Positions 14,068 through 23,213 are shown, counted from the stretch's first letter. The stretch is DNA of 37,117 nucleotides from Aquidulcibacter sp. (GCF_020253525.1 NZ_JADCBK010000132.1:1-37117); one strand, 5' to 3'. The notes: generated by a model from the letters alone, not told the origin. Numbers and translations: made by a program.

Positions 14068-16805
14068 CCACTGCCCTTCAACATGGCGCGCAGGCCACCG
14101 CTGGTCAGGGCTGCCACATCAAGAAGGGCCGCTGGCAACATCACATCGGGCGGCGCACAGAGATAGAGCGGCTTCCAAGTGGGGTTGAACTTGTCCTTAA
14201 AGCGACGAAGCCCCCGGAAGCCATAAACTTCCTCGCCCTCTTCAAACACAATCGCCCCAAGCCGGACGAGGAAGGGCGCGCCCTTAAGGTCAGAAAGACC
14301 AGATAAGGGGGCCATGGCCAAATCAAAGCGGCGATAATTCTGCTCTTTGGCCCAGAGGGCGATTTCCACAAACAAATAATCCATCACCCCATGCGGCGCG
14401 CTGGGGCTGTGGCGCATCAGATCAATCGCAATTTCTTCGCCATCGGGTGTGGTCCACAGGCTTGCAAAGGCAATCATCGCGCCTGTCTTGTCGCGCACAT
14501 AAGCGGTTGGGAAGCGGCTTAGATAGGTGCGGTCAAAGGTGCCGAGCGAGAAGGTTTTTTCCCCGCCATGATGGGCGCGCAGCCATGCCCGCGAGATGGG
14601 CTCCATTTCATCCAAAAGGCCCGCAGTCTCTGAAGCCGGACTAAAGAAAAAGCGCACATCTTCGCGCGCCATTTTATTGCGCGAGGTGCGCAGGTTTTGC
14701 GCGTCCTTGCCGATCAGGGTGAAGGTCTCCAGATCGACAATGGCGGTCTCGCCAATCTTGCGGACGACATAGCCGCTCTCGGCAAAATCAGGCACTAACT
14801 CGCGCGAGACGGCATAGTAAATGGGTCGCGCACCGGCTTGATCGGCTGCATCGCGCACCTGTCGAAGCAAGGCTTGCCGCTCGCTCGTAAGGCCAATGGG
14901 ATCGCCATAAATGATCCAGCGATTGCCGCGCGCGCGATACATCACAAAGCTCTCGCCGCTTTCGGAAAACAAAAAGAGCTTATCGCCCAAAAAGGCGAGA
15001 TTGGCGTCGGCGCGTGGGTTCTGAGCCCGCTCCAAAATTGCTTGCGCACGGGCCATATCTGCCGGGTCTGACGTGCGCTTTAGGCTGGCGCGCCACGGCG
15101 TAAACAGCGCCCAAACAGCGACAAACAAGGTCATGACACATGCTGCAGTCAAGGCCCTGAGACTGCGCGCGGCGTCATTGTCGCGCACAAAGTCCCACCA
15201 CAGCTCAGCCCGGAATTCCACATTCTGATAGGCAAATAGGCTGAGCCATCCGGCTGCAGCAACCGCACCCGCAAGGGCTGCGATCCAAGCAGGCGATAAG
15301 AGATTGGGGCCAAGGGCGGATTTGCGGGTAAAGGCGGCCCGACAGGGCAGGGCCAAGCCCAGCACAATGGCAAGGATGGTGGCCTCCTCCCAATCTAGGC
15401 CTTTGGCGAGGGAAAAAATGATCCCGCCACTCAATAGTAAAATCGCCCCGCCCCAAGCAGCCGTCACTTTGCGCCACAGGCCAGCGGCGATCAGCAAGAG
15501 GAGCACGCCGACGATCGAGGCGGCAAAGTGGGAGAGGTCCGATATCGCCCGCAAATCCCACGCATCAATCGCCTGCATACGCGCTGAGAGCGCGGGCGTG
15601 GCAACCGAGCTTAAGAGGACAAGGCCCGCCATAAACACCAAGGTCGATAAGATGCGCGGCGAAAGCTCTAAGGTGGCTTCCCCCAATGTCATGCCGAGGC
15701 GGGCACTGATGCGCGCGCCTAGACTAGTGCCCATGGTCCGTGCGGCTTTGGCGGCAGGCCTTGCTGCTGGGGCTGCATGGTCTAGGCCCAAAATGATCGT
15801 GCCGATCACCAAAGGAATGAAGGTATAGATCAAGCGGTAAACAACCAGTGCCACCGCAGCGCCCGGCGTATCTTGGGTTACGGGGGCTAAAGTCAAAATC
15901 GCCGCTTCGAAAATCCCAAAGCCACCGGGCGTACCCGATAGGGCCCCCAATAATCCTGCCAGCACATAGACGGCCAAAAAGGCAGGATAAGACCAACCAC
16001 CATGGTCGGGCAGCAGGAAATAGAGCACACCCGCCGCACACATCCATTCCAATACGGTGATCGCAAGTTGGGTGAAGGCTTTGCCAAATTCGGGTCGGTG
16101 GATCACGGCCTCGCCAATGCGGGATTGGGCCGACCCAAAGCGCGCATAGACCAGCCACAAGGCACCTGGAACCAACAGGAAGAGACCCAGACTATACCAA
16201 ACCAAGGCGTGAAACTGGCCATGAAGCGCAATCTCGGGGGCGGCATATAAAAGGCCAAGGGCCGCCGCCGTCAGACCGCCCACTTGAACCGCAGACCCTG
16301 TCAGGAACGACAGGGTGCCAATTTCGGCAGGCTGTAAGCCCCATTTGCGGTAAAGCCGCAGCCGCGCGGTACCCGCCGTCACCCAGGAATAGCCAAGGCT
16401 ATTGGCCAAAGCATAGGCGGCGATGCTGGCGCGCGCGGTGCGGGCGCGCGGCAGGCTTTTGCCCAGCATGGTCAAAGCAAATCGATCATTGAAAGTAAGG
16501 GCTGCATAGGCAAGGCCGACACAGGCGACGGCACCCAGCAAGCTCCACGGATTAACTGCTTCAAAAGCGACCTTCAAATCCTGCGGACTATGGCGCGTCA
16601 TCTCCTCATTGATGAAAATCAGCGCAACGATAAAGACGCCAAGGCTGATCGCGGCTGTAAGCAACGGATGGGTAAGGCTGCCGCGTGCGCGACCCCAAAC
16701 AGCACCCAGCATCGTGCGCCAAGCTGCCGTGCGGGCCTCTTCTTCCTCAAATTGTTCAATAGGGTCGTGGTTGGGTTCAGTCACAGAAATGCATGTTGCC
16801 CGCAT
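14064..16805 (-). CDS. mprF: Phosphatidylglycerol aminoacyltransferase/flippase MprF
   Basis: A bifunctional inner-membrane protein that uses aminoacyl-tRNA to aminoacylate phosphatidylglycerol and flips the product outward, lowering surface charge and raising resistance to cationic peptides. It has 913 residues from the ATG at 16805; a GTG at 16784 (VTEPNHDP) is an alternative and neither has a clear ribosome site. The N-terminal two thirds contains about 14 hydrophobic helices, including the flippase block (GYSWVTAGTARLRLYRKWG; GALSGTPGGFGIFEAAILTL). The C-terminal third (about 580-900) is the soluble DUF2156 synthase domain, with MYRARGNRWIIYGDP and YRRFDLAMAPLSGL. Lysine or alanine specificity cannot be read. 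A small unrecognised gene lies 54 bp upstream on the same strand. Confidence 0.92.
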   Translation of the reverse strand: MRATCISVTEPNHDPIEQFEEEEARTAAWRTMLGAVWGRARGSLTHPLLTAAISLGVFIVALIFINEEMTRHSPQDLKVAFEAVNPWSLLGAVACVGLAYAALTFNDRFALTMLGKSLPRARTARASIAAYALANSLGYSWVTAGTARLRLYRKWGLQPAEIGTLSFLTGSAVQVGGLTAAALGLLYAAPEIALHGQFHALVWYSLGLFLLVPGALWLVYARFGSAQSRIGEAVIHRPEFGKAFTQLAITVLEWMCAAGVLYFLLPDHGGWSYPAFLAVYVLAGLLGALSGTPGGFGIFEAAILTLAPVTQDTPGAAVALVVYRLIYTFIPLVIGTIILGLDHAAPAARPAAKAARTMGTSLGARISARLGMTLGEATLELSPRILSTLVFMAGLVLLSSVATPALSARMQAIDAWDLRAISDLSHFAASIVGVLLLLIAAGLWRKVTAAWGGAILLLSGGIIFSLAKGLDWEEATILAIVLGLALPCRAAFTRKSALGPNLLSPAWIAALAGAVAAAGWLSLFAYQNVEFRAELWWDFVRDNDAARSLRALTAACVMTLFVAVWALFTPWRASLKRTSDPADMARAQAILERAQNPRADANLAFLGDKLFLFSESGESFVMYRARGNRWIIYGDPIGLTSERQALLRQVRDAADQAGARPIYYAVSRELVPDFAESGYVVRKIGETAIVDLETFTLIGKDAQNLRTSRNKMAREDVRFFFSPASETAGLLDEMEPISRAWLRAHHGGEKTFSLGTFDRTYLSRFPTAYVRDKTGAMIAFASLWTTPDGEEIAIDLMRHSPSAPHGVMDYLFVEIALWAKEQNYRRFDLAMAPLSGLSDLKGAPFLVRLGAIVFEEGEEVYGFRGLRRFKDKFNPTWKPLYLCAPPDVMLPAALLDVAALTSGGLRAMLKGSG

Positions 16806-16859
16806 TAGGCGGGCAAAACAATCGCGTGACTGTGACGGTAAGGTGTAAGTTGGGTGTGC

Positions 16860-17339
16860 TTAAGCCGCGATGTCGCGCACTTTGGCCCGGAATAGGTCGC
16901 GAGCTAGGCCCTTGCCAAAGATGGCCAAGGCTTGGCCCCCAGCAAAATCCCGCACACCAGCCACGCGGGCAAAGCCTTCAAAGGTCACAAAGGTCTCGTG
17001 CAGGGCTTCGGGTGCATGGGTCACAATGGCTGCATCATAGCTGGCCAATTGGTCTTTCGACAAAGAGGTGGTCACGCCATCAGGTGCCCAAAGGATGCGA
17101 ATGGATTCTTCACAACGCGTGGCCTCATGGCTCAATTCAAAATGCACGCCGGGGAATTGGCGGGCGAGAAGCGCGACATGGGCGCCAGCATCGGTTGCCA
17201 TCACTTCGATCACATGGGCGCAAGACAAGTCTAACGTCGTATGGACACGCTGCAACAAGGCCCAAGAGGCGCGCTGTGCACGCCGTTGCGCCATTTGGCT
17301 TTCAGATTCAATTAATTGTTTTTCTTCCGCACGCGCCAC
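16860..17339 (-). CDS. Unrecognised protein, possible degenerate methyltransferase fold
   Basis: A 159-residue soluble protein I do not recognise. The GTG start at 17339 is supported by AGGAGA (17346-17351). The N-terminal 30 residues are charged, helical and coiled-coil-like. Residues about 43-75 (HVIEVMATDAGAHVALLARQFP, then VHFELSHEA) look like strand 1, motif I and strand 2 of a SAM-binding Rossmann fold, but the usual glycine-rich loop is altered (MATDAG). Residues about 103-112 (YDAAIVTHAP) fit the motif IV position. The chain ends after about 159 residues, short for a full methyltransferase. It is 54 bp upstream of mprF on the same strand and may be co-transcribed with it. Confidence 0.55.
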   Translation of the reverse strand: MARAEEKQLIESESQMAQRRAQRASWALLQRVHTTLDLSCAHVIEVMATDAGAHVALLARQFPGVHFELSHEATRCEESIRILWAPDGVTTSLSKDQLASYDAAIVTHAPEALHETFVTFEGFARVAGVRDFAGGQALAIFGKGLARDLFRAKVRDIAA

Positions 17340-17750
17340 AAGCGTCTCCTAATTTCTAGCCTCAGTGTGAATCGCGTTGGTAAACGAGACGTTAGGACGG
17401 AAAAAAATTACAGCATCCGGTGTTTTTTCTCTGTGGAGCGATTGCATTCTTGGTGCTGAGGTCCGTCCCAAGCTTGTTATTCCCGCCGGAGCGTGAGCGG
17501 CATCCGCCACCAGTTGGGCTATTCCGCTTCCCTGTTTACGGGGAAGCTGTCCCGAAGGGACTGAAGCGGTGCTTGCTTTCTTTCACTGAGACCTGGCTTG
17601 GTGATCGCCGCGCTTCACCAAAGCGGGTCTAGACGAAAATAGGCTTTCAATCACCATGATGATTTACGCTGCCTCCCACATGAAGCGGGCAGGTAAGCAC
17701 ACTGGGCGAAGTGGCTGGACCTGATTGGGGTGAGCCTTTAGCGTGAGGGG
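17340..17750. other. Non-coding gap with repeat remnants and structured segment
   Basis: About 410 bp with no convincing gene. It includes the upstream region of the unrecognised gene, a degenerate left-half copy of the palindromic element (17476-17500, three mismatches to copy A), and a foldable segment (17524-17569). In that segment CCGCTTC/GAAGCGG outer arms compete with the inner hairpins GCTTCCC/GGGAAGC and GTCCC/GGGAC. Further on, TTGGTGA and TCACCAA form another inverted repeat near 17600. It looks like an accumulation of repeat debris rather than a gene. Confidence 0.5.
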
Positions 17751-18164
17751 ATGAGCCCAGATGAGATCAATCAGTTTTTAGCCCAAGCCTTTAGCGGTGG
17801 CACGCCCCCCTTGGTCGAAGCAGCAGATGGTGAAACGGCGCGCTGTCGCATCGCTTTCAGCCCCAATCAGATCCGGCCCGGTGGCACTTTATCTGGGCCG
17901 ACCATGATGGCTTTGGCCGATACAGCAGCCTATGCCTTGGTTTTATCCGCCATTGGGTTTGAGCCTTTGGCCGTGACAACCAATCTCTCCATCCAATTCA
18001 TGCGCAAACCCAAGCCCAAGGATTTGATTGCCGACGTGCGCATGATGAAGCTGGGCAAGACCATGGCAGTGATGGAGGCGGGCATTAGGTCTGATGGCGA
18101 AACCGATTTGGTTGCCCATGCCGTGATCACCTATGCCATTCCACCCAAAAAGGTGTCCGCATGA
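17751..18164 (+). CDS. PaaI-family hotdog thioesterase
   Basis: A 137-residue hotdog-fold acyl-CoA thioesterase of the PaaI/YbgC-like group. Motifs are NQIRPGGTLSGPTMMALADTAAY, where the Gly-rich turn leads into the central helix with its catalytic Asp, and VTTNLSIQFMRKP, the typical central strands. The C-terminal strand is AHAVITYAIPP. It starts a tightly packed gene run: its stop overlaps the DUF423 gene by 4 bp. Substrate unknown; the neighbours (an epoxide-hydrolase-like enzyme, a peptidase) do not define a pathway. Confidence 0.88.
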   Translation: MSPDEINQFLAQAFSGGTPPLVEAADGETARCRIAFSPNQIRPGGTLSGPTMMALADTAAYALVLSAIGFEPLAVTTNLSIQFMRKPKPKDLIADVRMMKLGKTMAVMEAGIRSDGETDLVAHAVITYAIPPKKVSA

Positions 18165-18544
18165 AGCAGAAGACAGTTTTGGGCCTGATTTGCCTTTCGG
18201 GCTTTTTGGCGGTGGCGATCGGGGCATTTGGGGCCCATGGCCTGACAAGCCCGCAAGCCAAAGCTTGGGTCGAGACGGGTAGTGGCCAACATATGGCCCA
18301 CACTTTAGTGCTGTTTGTCTGTGTGTGGCTCCAAACCCAAGGCTATCCCAAGGCACGCTTTGCGATCCCGCTGTTTGGCCTTGGCATGATCCTCTTTGCC
18401 GGATCGCTCTATGCCTTAGCTTTGGGCGCACCGCGCGCTGTGGCCATGGCCGCACCCTTGGGTGGCCTTAGTTTACTTGCAGGATGGATTTGCCTTGCCT
18501 GGGCCTGTTTCAGCCGAAAGGAAACCTTACATGAACCCGATTGA
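18161..18544 (+). CDS. DUF423 membrane protein
   Basis: A 127-residue membrane protein with four hydrophobic segments (about 7-27, 44-62, 68-86 and 94-118). The signature GFLAVAIGAFGAHGL at the first helix and a conserved QHMAHTLVLF identify the DUF423 (YgdD-like) family, whose function is not established. Its start overlaps the thioesterase stop (ATGA), and its 3' end contains the start of the next gene (14-bp overlap), so translation is probably coupled. Confidence 0.9.
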   Translation: MKQKTVLGLICLSGFLAVAIGAFGAHGLTSPQAKAWVETGSGQHMAHTLVLFVCVWLQTQGYPKARFAIPLFGLGMILFAGSLYALALGAPRAVAMAAPLGGLSLLAGWICLAWACFSRKETLHEPD

Positions 18545-19535
18545 TTGGGCCCAGTTTGGCTTGTTTGCCCCAGAGATTTTGCCCGTCAATGGCATTGAGA
18601 TGGCGGTTTGGGACACGGGCACACCATCGGAGCTGCCGCCTGTGGTTTTGTGCCATGGCTATCCAGAGCTTGCGTTTTCGTGGCGGCATCAAGTGGTGGG
18701 GCTGCCCAAAGCAGGCATTCGCGCCATAGCTCCGGATTTGCGCGGCTATGGCCTAACCTCGGCACCCGAGGCGATTGAGGCCTATGATCTCGATACGCTA
18801 ACTGGCGATCTGGCCGCTTTGCTTGATGCCAAAGGGATCGAAAAGGCCGTCTTTTGTGGGCATGATTGGGGCGGGCTGATCGTCTGGGCGATGGCGACCC
18901 GTAGGCCCGACCGGGTAGCAGGCGTGATTGGCGTCAATACGCCTTATACGAAACGCCCCTCGATTGATCCGATTGCCCTTTATGAGCAGCGCTTCGGCCC
19001 TGATCATTACATCATCTTCTTCCAAAAGCCTGGCGCGATGGAAGCGATTTTGGAAGAAGATATCGACAAGACCTTCCGCTTTTACATGCGCCGCTCATCT
19101 GTCACGCCACTCGAATTTGATGCCCGCCCGGAAGGCAAGCGCAACCATGCCTTTCAACTGGCTTTGCAAAGTTTCGACAAAAGCAAGGCGACCTATCCTT
19201 TGCTGAGTGAGGCAGAGCATCAAGTCTATGTGGAGACCTTCACCCGCACTGGTTTTCGCGGTGGCATCAATTGGTATCGGAATTTTACCCGCAATTGGCT
19301 CGACAGTGCCGATATTCCAGACCTGGTGGTTCAGCCCAGCTTGATGATTATGGCTGAAAATGATGTGGTTTTGCCGCCTTCTGCGGCCGATGGGATGGAA
19401 AAATATGTGCCAGACCTCGACCGTGTGCTGATTAAGGGCTGTGGCCACTGGACCCAGCAAGAAAAGCCTGAAGAGACCACTCAAGCCATTGCCGACTGGA
19501 TGCATAAGCGCTTTGGCGGCTTGCGCACGTCGTGA
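18531..19535 (+). CDS. Epoxide-hydrolase-like alpha/beta hydrolase
   Basis: A 334-residue alpha/beta hydrolase from the ATG at 18531, supported by AAGGAAA upstream; the open frame extends 23 codons further into the DUF423 gene without a better start. The HGYPE oxyanion-hole motif (42-46) and GHDWGG with nucleophile Asp112 are characteristic of soluble epoxide hydrolases. A lid tyrosine is likely in GGINWYRNF, the acid Asp in MIMAENDVVLP and the base His in GCGHWTQQEKPEE. An aspartate nucleophile rules out ordinary serine esterases; haloalkane dehalogenase is a less likely alternative because the lid tyrosines fit epoxide hydrolases. Confidence 0.88.
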   Translation: MNPIDWAQFGLFAPEILPVNGIEMAVWDTGTPSELPPVVLCHGYPELAFSWRHQVVGLPKAGIRAIAPDLRGYGLTSAPEAIEAYDLDTLTGDLAALLDAKGIEKAVFCGHDWGGLIVWAMATRRPDRVAGVIGVNTPYTKRPSIDPIALYEQRFGPDHYIIFFQKPGAMEAILEEDIDKTFRFYMRRSSVTPLEFDARPEGKRNHAFQLALQSFDKSKATYPLLSEAEHQVYVETFTRTGFRGGINWYRNFTRNWLDSADIPDLVVQPSLMIMAENDVVLPPSAADGMEKYVPDLDRVLIKGCGHWTQQEKPEETTQAIADWMHKRFGGLRTS

Positions 19536-19607
19536 ACGGCCCAGCCTTACCCACCTTGAACGCCTCTGCGACCCGCTCTAAGCCCTGTTGGGACAAGAAG
19601 GACCCTA

Positions 19608-20600
19608 ATGCCCGATTCTGCCTCTATTCGCCGTGCACTCTATCCCCAGATTGAGCCGTTTCAGACGGGGCGGCTAGCCGTCAGCGACTTACACACCCTC
19701 TATTTTGAACAAGCCGGCACGCCCGAGGGCATCCCTGTCATTTGTCTGCATGGCGGCCCCGGTGGGGGCATGAGCCCGGATATGCGGCGCTTCTTTCATC
19801 CCAAGAAGTGGCACATTGTTGGCTTTGACCAGCGCGGCTGTGGCAATTCCACCCCGCACGCCGAAACCCGCGACAATACAACGTGGGACTTGGTCGCCGA
19901 TATCGAGAAGTTGCGCGCGCATTTGGGCATTGAGGCTTGGGCGGTATTTGGCGGCTCATGGGGGTCAACTCTGGCCTTGGCCTATGCGATCAAGCATCCA
20001 GACCGGGTCTTGAGCCTGACTTTGCGGGGCATTTTCCTGATCAGCCAAGCCGAAATTGCGTGGTTCTATCAATCAGGGGCCAGCAACATCTTCCCTGACG
20101 CCTTTGACCGCTATGTCAGCGTGATTCCAGAGGAAGAGCGGCACGATATCGTTGGGGCTTTCCACAAGCGCTTGTTTAGCGAGGATCGCGATACGCGTAT
20201 TTTGGCCGCCCGGGCTTGGGCGCGCTGGGAGGGCGATTGTTTGTCCATGAAGGGGCCGGATGCGCGCCCCGGGCGCTTTGAGGAAGACCGCTTTGTAGAG
20301 GCCTTCGCCCGGATCGAGAACCATTACTTTGTCCATAAAGGCTTTTTTGAAACCGATAGCTGGCTACTCGACCATGCGTCTGTGCTGAAATCCATCCCGA
20401 TCCAAATCGTTCATGGCCGCTATGACGTGCTGACGCCTTTATCCTCGGCATGGGCGCTGAAAAAGGTCGTGCCCCATGCCCAGTTGGAAATCATTGCCGA
20501 TGCGGGCCATGCAAGCTTAGAGCCCGGCATTGTCGATGCATTGGTACGCTTTACCGATGATTTGGCGACAGGGTTTGAACAAAGGCACAAGCGGCCTTAA
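19608..20600 (+). CDS. pip: Proline iminopeptidase
   Basis: A 330-residue S33 serine peptidase that releases N-terminal proline. Signatures are HGGPGGG (oxyanion hole, 48-54), FDQRGCGNSTPH, and GGSWGSTLALAYA with nucleophile Ser117. The catalytic Asp is in HGRYDVLTP and the His in DAGHASLEPG. The length and the PIP-specific cap region with WARWEGDCLS match the family closely. It starts 72 bp after the hydrolase gene, with AAGAAGGA as ribosome site, and is followed 9 bp later by the YgfZ-like gene, so it probably belongs to the same transcript. Confidence 0.93.
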   Translation: MPDSASIRRALYPQIEPFQTGRLAVSDLHTLYFEQAGTPEGIPVICLHGGPGGGMSPDMRRFFHPKKWHIVGFDQRGCGNSTPHAETRDNTTWDLVADIEKLRAHLGIEAWAVFGGSWGSTLALAYAIKHPDRVLSLTLRGIFLISQAEIAWFYQSGASNIFPDAFDRYVSVIPEEERHDIVGAFHKRLFSEDRDTRILAARAWARWEGDCLSMKGPDARPGRFEEDRFVEAFARIENHYFVHKGFFETDSWLLDHASVLKSIPIQIVHGRYDVLTPLSSAWALKKVVPHAQLEIIADAGHASLEPGIVDALVRFTDDLATGFEQRHKRP

Positions 20601-20609
20601 GTATAGGCG

Positions 20610-21449
20610 ATGGCTGATTTTGTTTCCTTTCCCAAGCGTGGTCTTGTGTGCGTATCGGGCCCCGATGCGGCAACCCTGTTGGACGGGCTTTTGACCCAAA
20701 ATGTGGAAGCCGCAAGCCCTGAGGCTTGCGTCTATGCGGCCATGCTAACCCCGCAAGGCAAGTTCTTGTTTGAACTATTCATTCTCGCACCCGAGGCGGG
20801 CACTTTTTGGATGGATGTGTCTGACCCCGCCGCCTTTGCTAAGCGCTTGAGCCTTTATCGTCTGCGCTCAAAGGTGACGATTGAGGACAACAGTGCGGGC
20901 TATGTTGTGGGCGCTGTGTGGAACCAGGAAGCTTTGCCGAAGTCGGCCATATCCTATCCCGACCCCCGTAACGCGGGCTTGCCGCGGCGCTTTATTGCCC
21001 CACGGGCTGATCTGACCTTAGGCGAGGATGCAGCCACCTTTACAGCCTATGAGCAAGCGCGCTTAGGCCTTGGTGTGCCAGACCTTGCGGCAGACCTCTT
21101 GGTTGAAAAGGACTTTATCCTCGAAGGCCTGATGGATGAAATGGGCGGGGTGGATTTTCATAAGGGCTGCTATGTCGGCCAAGAAATGACCAGCCGGATG
21201 AAGCGGCGCACCACGGTTAAGACCAAGCTTTGTCGCATCGGCTTTGACGGACCCGCGCCGGCTTTTGAAACCCCAATCCTGGCCGATGGGTGGGAAGTGG
21301 GCCGGATGCGCAGCGCAGGTCACGGGGTTGGCCTCGCGCTCATCCGCTTTGATCGCGCGCAAAAGGCTTTGGCAGAAGGCCATGGGCTGCGGGCAGGCGA
21401 TCAGGCAATTAGGCTCGACCCACCAAGCTGGATGCAAGTGCCTGCCTAA
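20610..21449 (+). CDS. ygfZ: Folate-binding YgfZ/CAF17-family protein
   Basis: A 279-residue relative of the glycine-cleavage T-protein that helps assembly or repair of certain iron-sulfur proteins in a tetrahydrofolate-dependent way. The diagnostic KGCYVGQE motif is present with Cys187. The N-terminal part has FPKRGLVCVSGPDAATLLDGLLTQNV and AAMLTPQGKFLFELFIL, both typical. It is 9 bp downstream of pip, on the same strand. Its stop codon overlaps the stop of the AEC transporter on the other strand (21446-21449). Confidence 0.92.
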   Translation: MADFVSFPKRGLVCVSGPDAATLLDGLLTQNVEAASPEACVYAAMLTPQGKFLFELFILAPEAGTFWMDVSDPAAFAKRLSLYRLRSKVTIEDNSAGYVVGAVWNQEALPKSAISYPDPRNAGLPRRFIAPRADLTLGEDAATFTAYEQARLGLGVPDLAADLLVEKDFILEGLMDEMGGVDFHKGCYVGQEMTSRMKRRTTVKTKLCRIGFDGPAPAFETPILADGWEVGRMRSAGHGVGLALIRFDRAQKALAEGHGLRAGDQAIRLDPPSWMQVPA

Positions 21450-22372
21450 ACAGCCAAACTGGCAGCTAAGCTCAACGTCACGATCGACACGCAGGTCGTC
21501 AGAAATACGGCGCGCGCCGCTGTATCGCCCCAGACTTCGGCCTGCTGGGCTTGGATAAATACATTCACCGCGCTGGGGCAGGCGGCAAGGATCGTCGCAG
21601 CTAAGGCAAGGTCGCGTGGCGCGCCAATCAGGGCCATGCCCCCCGCCATCATCAGGGGGAGCGCGATGCATTTAACCGCCACCACTAAGCCCAGATCGCG
21701 CCCCGACTGGCTCTGGGTGGGGGGCAGGCTGGTTGCCATCACAATCCCCAGTGCGACAAGCCCTGCTGGGCTGGCCGCAGCCCCCAGCATGTCTAACGGT
21801 CGCATCAAAGCTGGGGGAACCTGCAAACCCGTCAGCGCGATCACAAAGCCAATCAGGGCCCCCATGCTGACCGGATTGGTAAGCCCACCCAGCATAGCCC
21901 GGCGCGCTGCTGTTGCGTCTGGCGCGGGCTTGGCCAGATAGAGCCCCGCAACGCCTAGGCCCACGATCAGGATATTTTCCAAGGCAACAAAGGCCGCAGC
22001 CATGGCCAGCACCTCTGGCCCAAACAGGCTGGCGAGGATGGCTGTGCCCAAAAAGGCTGTATTGCCACTGGACGCTGCAAATCCCACACCAGCCTGACTG
22101 ACTTTTGAGAGCCCAAAGCCAAGGCCTGCGATGCGGGCCAACAGATGGCCTGCCAGCAAAACCCCCACCCAAACCAACAGGACAGAGCCTTGTGTGAGGT
22201 TGGGCACCGGCGCTTTGGCCATGGAGGTCAAAAGCAGGGAGGGGAAGGCGAGCCAGAATACAAAGCGCGACAGGCCAGATGCGGTTGCCCCGTCAAACAA
22301 GCCAGCCTTGGCCCCCGCCCAGCCAAGCGCGACAAGGCCAAAGATCGGCAATGTGATCCATAAGACGTCCAC
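21446..22372 (-). CDS. AEC-family (auxin efflux carrier-like) transporter
   Basis: A 308-residue inner-membrane transporter with about ten hydrophobic helices in two halves. The first helix carries FGLVALGWAGAKAGLFD, typical of the family. Later come ASSGNTAFLGTAILASLFG, the conserved NTAFLG region, and a C-terminal ATILAACPSAVNVFIQAQ motif. Bacterial members export or import small organic acids such as malate or malonate; the substrate is not determinable here. It lies 40 bp downstream of the crotonase gene on the same strand, so they may form an operon. Confidence 0.88.
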   Translation of the reverse strand: MDVLWITLPIFGLVALGWAGAKAGLFDGATASGLSRFVFWLAFPSLLLTSMAKAPVPNLTQGSVLLVWVGVLLAGHLLARIAGLGFGLSKVSQAGVGFAASSGNTAFLGTAILASLFGPEVLAMAAAFVALENILIVGLGVAGLYLAKPAPDATAARRAMLGGLTNPVSMGALIGFVIALTGLQVPPALMRPLDMLGAAASPAGLVALGIVMATSLPPTQSQSGRDLGLVVAVKCIALPLMMAGGMALIGAPRDLALAATILAACPSAVNVFIQAQQAEVWGDTAARAVFLTTCVSIVTLSLAASLAV

Positions 22373-22412
22373 GCGCGGTCCTCTGATCGTCTGGCCCGCT
22401 GCGGGCGCTCGC

Positions 22413-23213
22413 CTATCGGCCGGTGAATTGCGCCACTTGCTTGGACAAGAAGGCCATCACGCCAATGCGGAAATCCTTGGTGCGGCCCGCATCGCGCTGC
22501 AAGTCGCGCTCTAAAGCTAATTGCGAATTCCAGTCATTATCCAAACTTGCCCAAGCCGCTTTCCGGATCATGGACAAGGTCTTAGTGGGGCCGCTGGCAA
22601 GGCTGTGCGCGAGGGCTTTTGCCTCATCCATCAGCGTATCGGCTGGGGTTACACGGTTAATTAGGCCCCAGTCGAGGGCTTGGGCGGCGGGGATTTTCTC
22701 ACCCAGCAACATCATTTCCATTGCACGGGCGCGGCCAACCGCGCGCGCCAACATATAGGTGGAACCGCCATCGGGTACGAGGCCAATGCGGCGGAAGGCT
22801 TGCAAGAAATAGGCATTCTCTGACGCCAGAATGATGTCGCCCAACAGCGCAAACGAACAGCCAATGCCCGCTGCCGCGCCATTAATCGCGGTCACCACAG
22901 GAACGGGTAAGTCCCGGATCGTCGTCACCAGCGGATTATAAATGCTTTCAAGTGCGGCCCCGGCATCCATGTGTTCAGGGTCTTGTGCGTCATTCATGTT
23001 CGAGGCGGTGGAGCCCAAATTCGCACCAGAGCAAAAACCTCTGCCGGTGCCCGTCAGAATAATCGCGCGCGCCTCGCCAGCAGCCCGTTCAAACGCGCGT
23101 GTCATGTCTTGGGCCATATCCAGGCCGCAAGCATTCATGGTGGCGGGGTCATTCAACGTCAGGATGGCAACATCGCCATCGCGTTCATAAAGGACTTTTG
23201 TACCCTCAGACAT
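22413..23213 (-). CDS. Enoyl-CoA hydratase/isomerase (crotonase) family protein
   Basis: A 266-residue crotonase-fold protein acting on acyl-CoAs. Oxyanion-hole segments are GRGFCSGANLG and AAGIGCSFALLGDIILAS. The active-site stretch GLVPDGGSTYMLARAVGRARAMEMMLLGE has Asp after Pro, as in PaaG-type isomerases, rather than the Glu/Gly pattern of classical hydratases. An isomerase or PaaG-like role is therefore as likely as hydration. The start at 23213 is chosen because GGGAG lies 6 bp before it; upstream in-frame starts at 23219 and 23255 lack such a site. It precedes the AEC gene on the same strand. Confidence 0.88.
   Translation of the reverse strand: MSEGTKVLYERDGDVAILTLNDPATMNACGLDMAQDMTRAFERAAGEARAIILTGTGRGFCSGANLGSTASNMNDAQDPEHMDAGAALESIYNPLVTTIRDLPVPVVTAINGAAAGIGCSFALLGDIILASENAYFLQAFRRIGLVPDGGSTYMLARAVGRARAMEMMLLGEKIPAAQALDWGLINRVTPADTLMDEAKALAHSLASGPTKTLSMIRKAAWASLDNDWNSQLALERDLQRDAGRTKDFRIGVMAFLSKQVAQFTGR

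Noticed and set aside
17420-17632. A 70-codon frame with a hydrophobic start in the 17.4 kb gap
   Set aside because: It runs through the repeat remnant and the hairpin segment, lacks a ribosome site and looks like translated repeat DNA.
22394-22406. Small GC hairpin between the crotonase and AEC genes as a terminator
   Set aside because: The stem is only 5 bp and no U-run follows on the minus strand, so the two genes more likely share a transcript.
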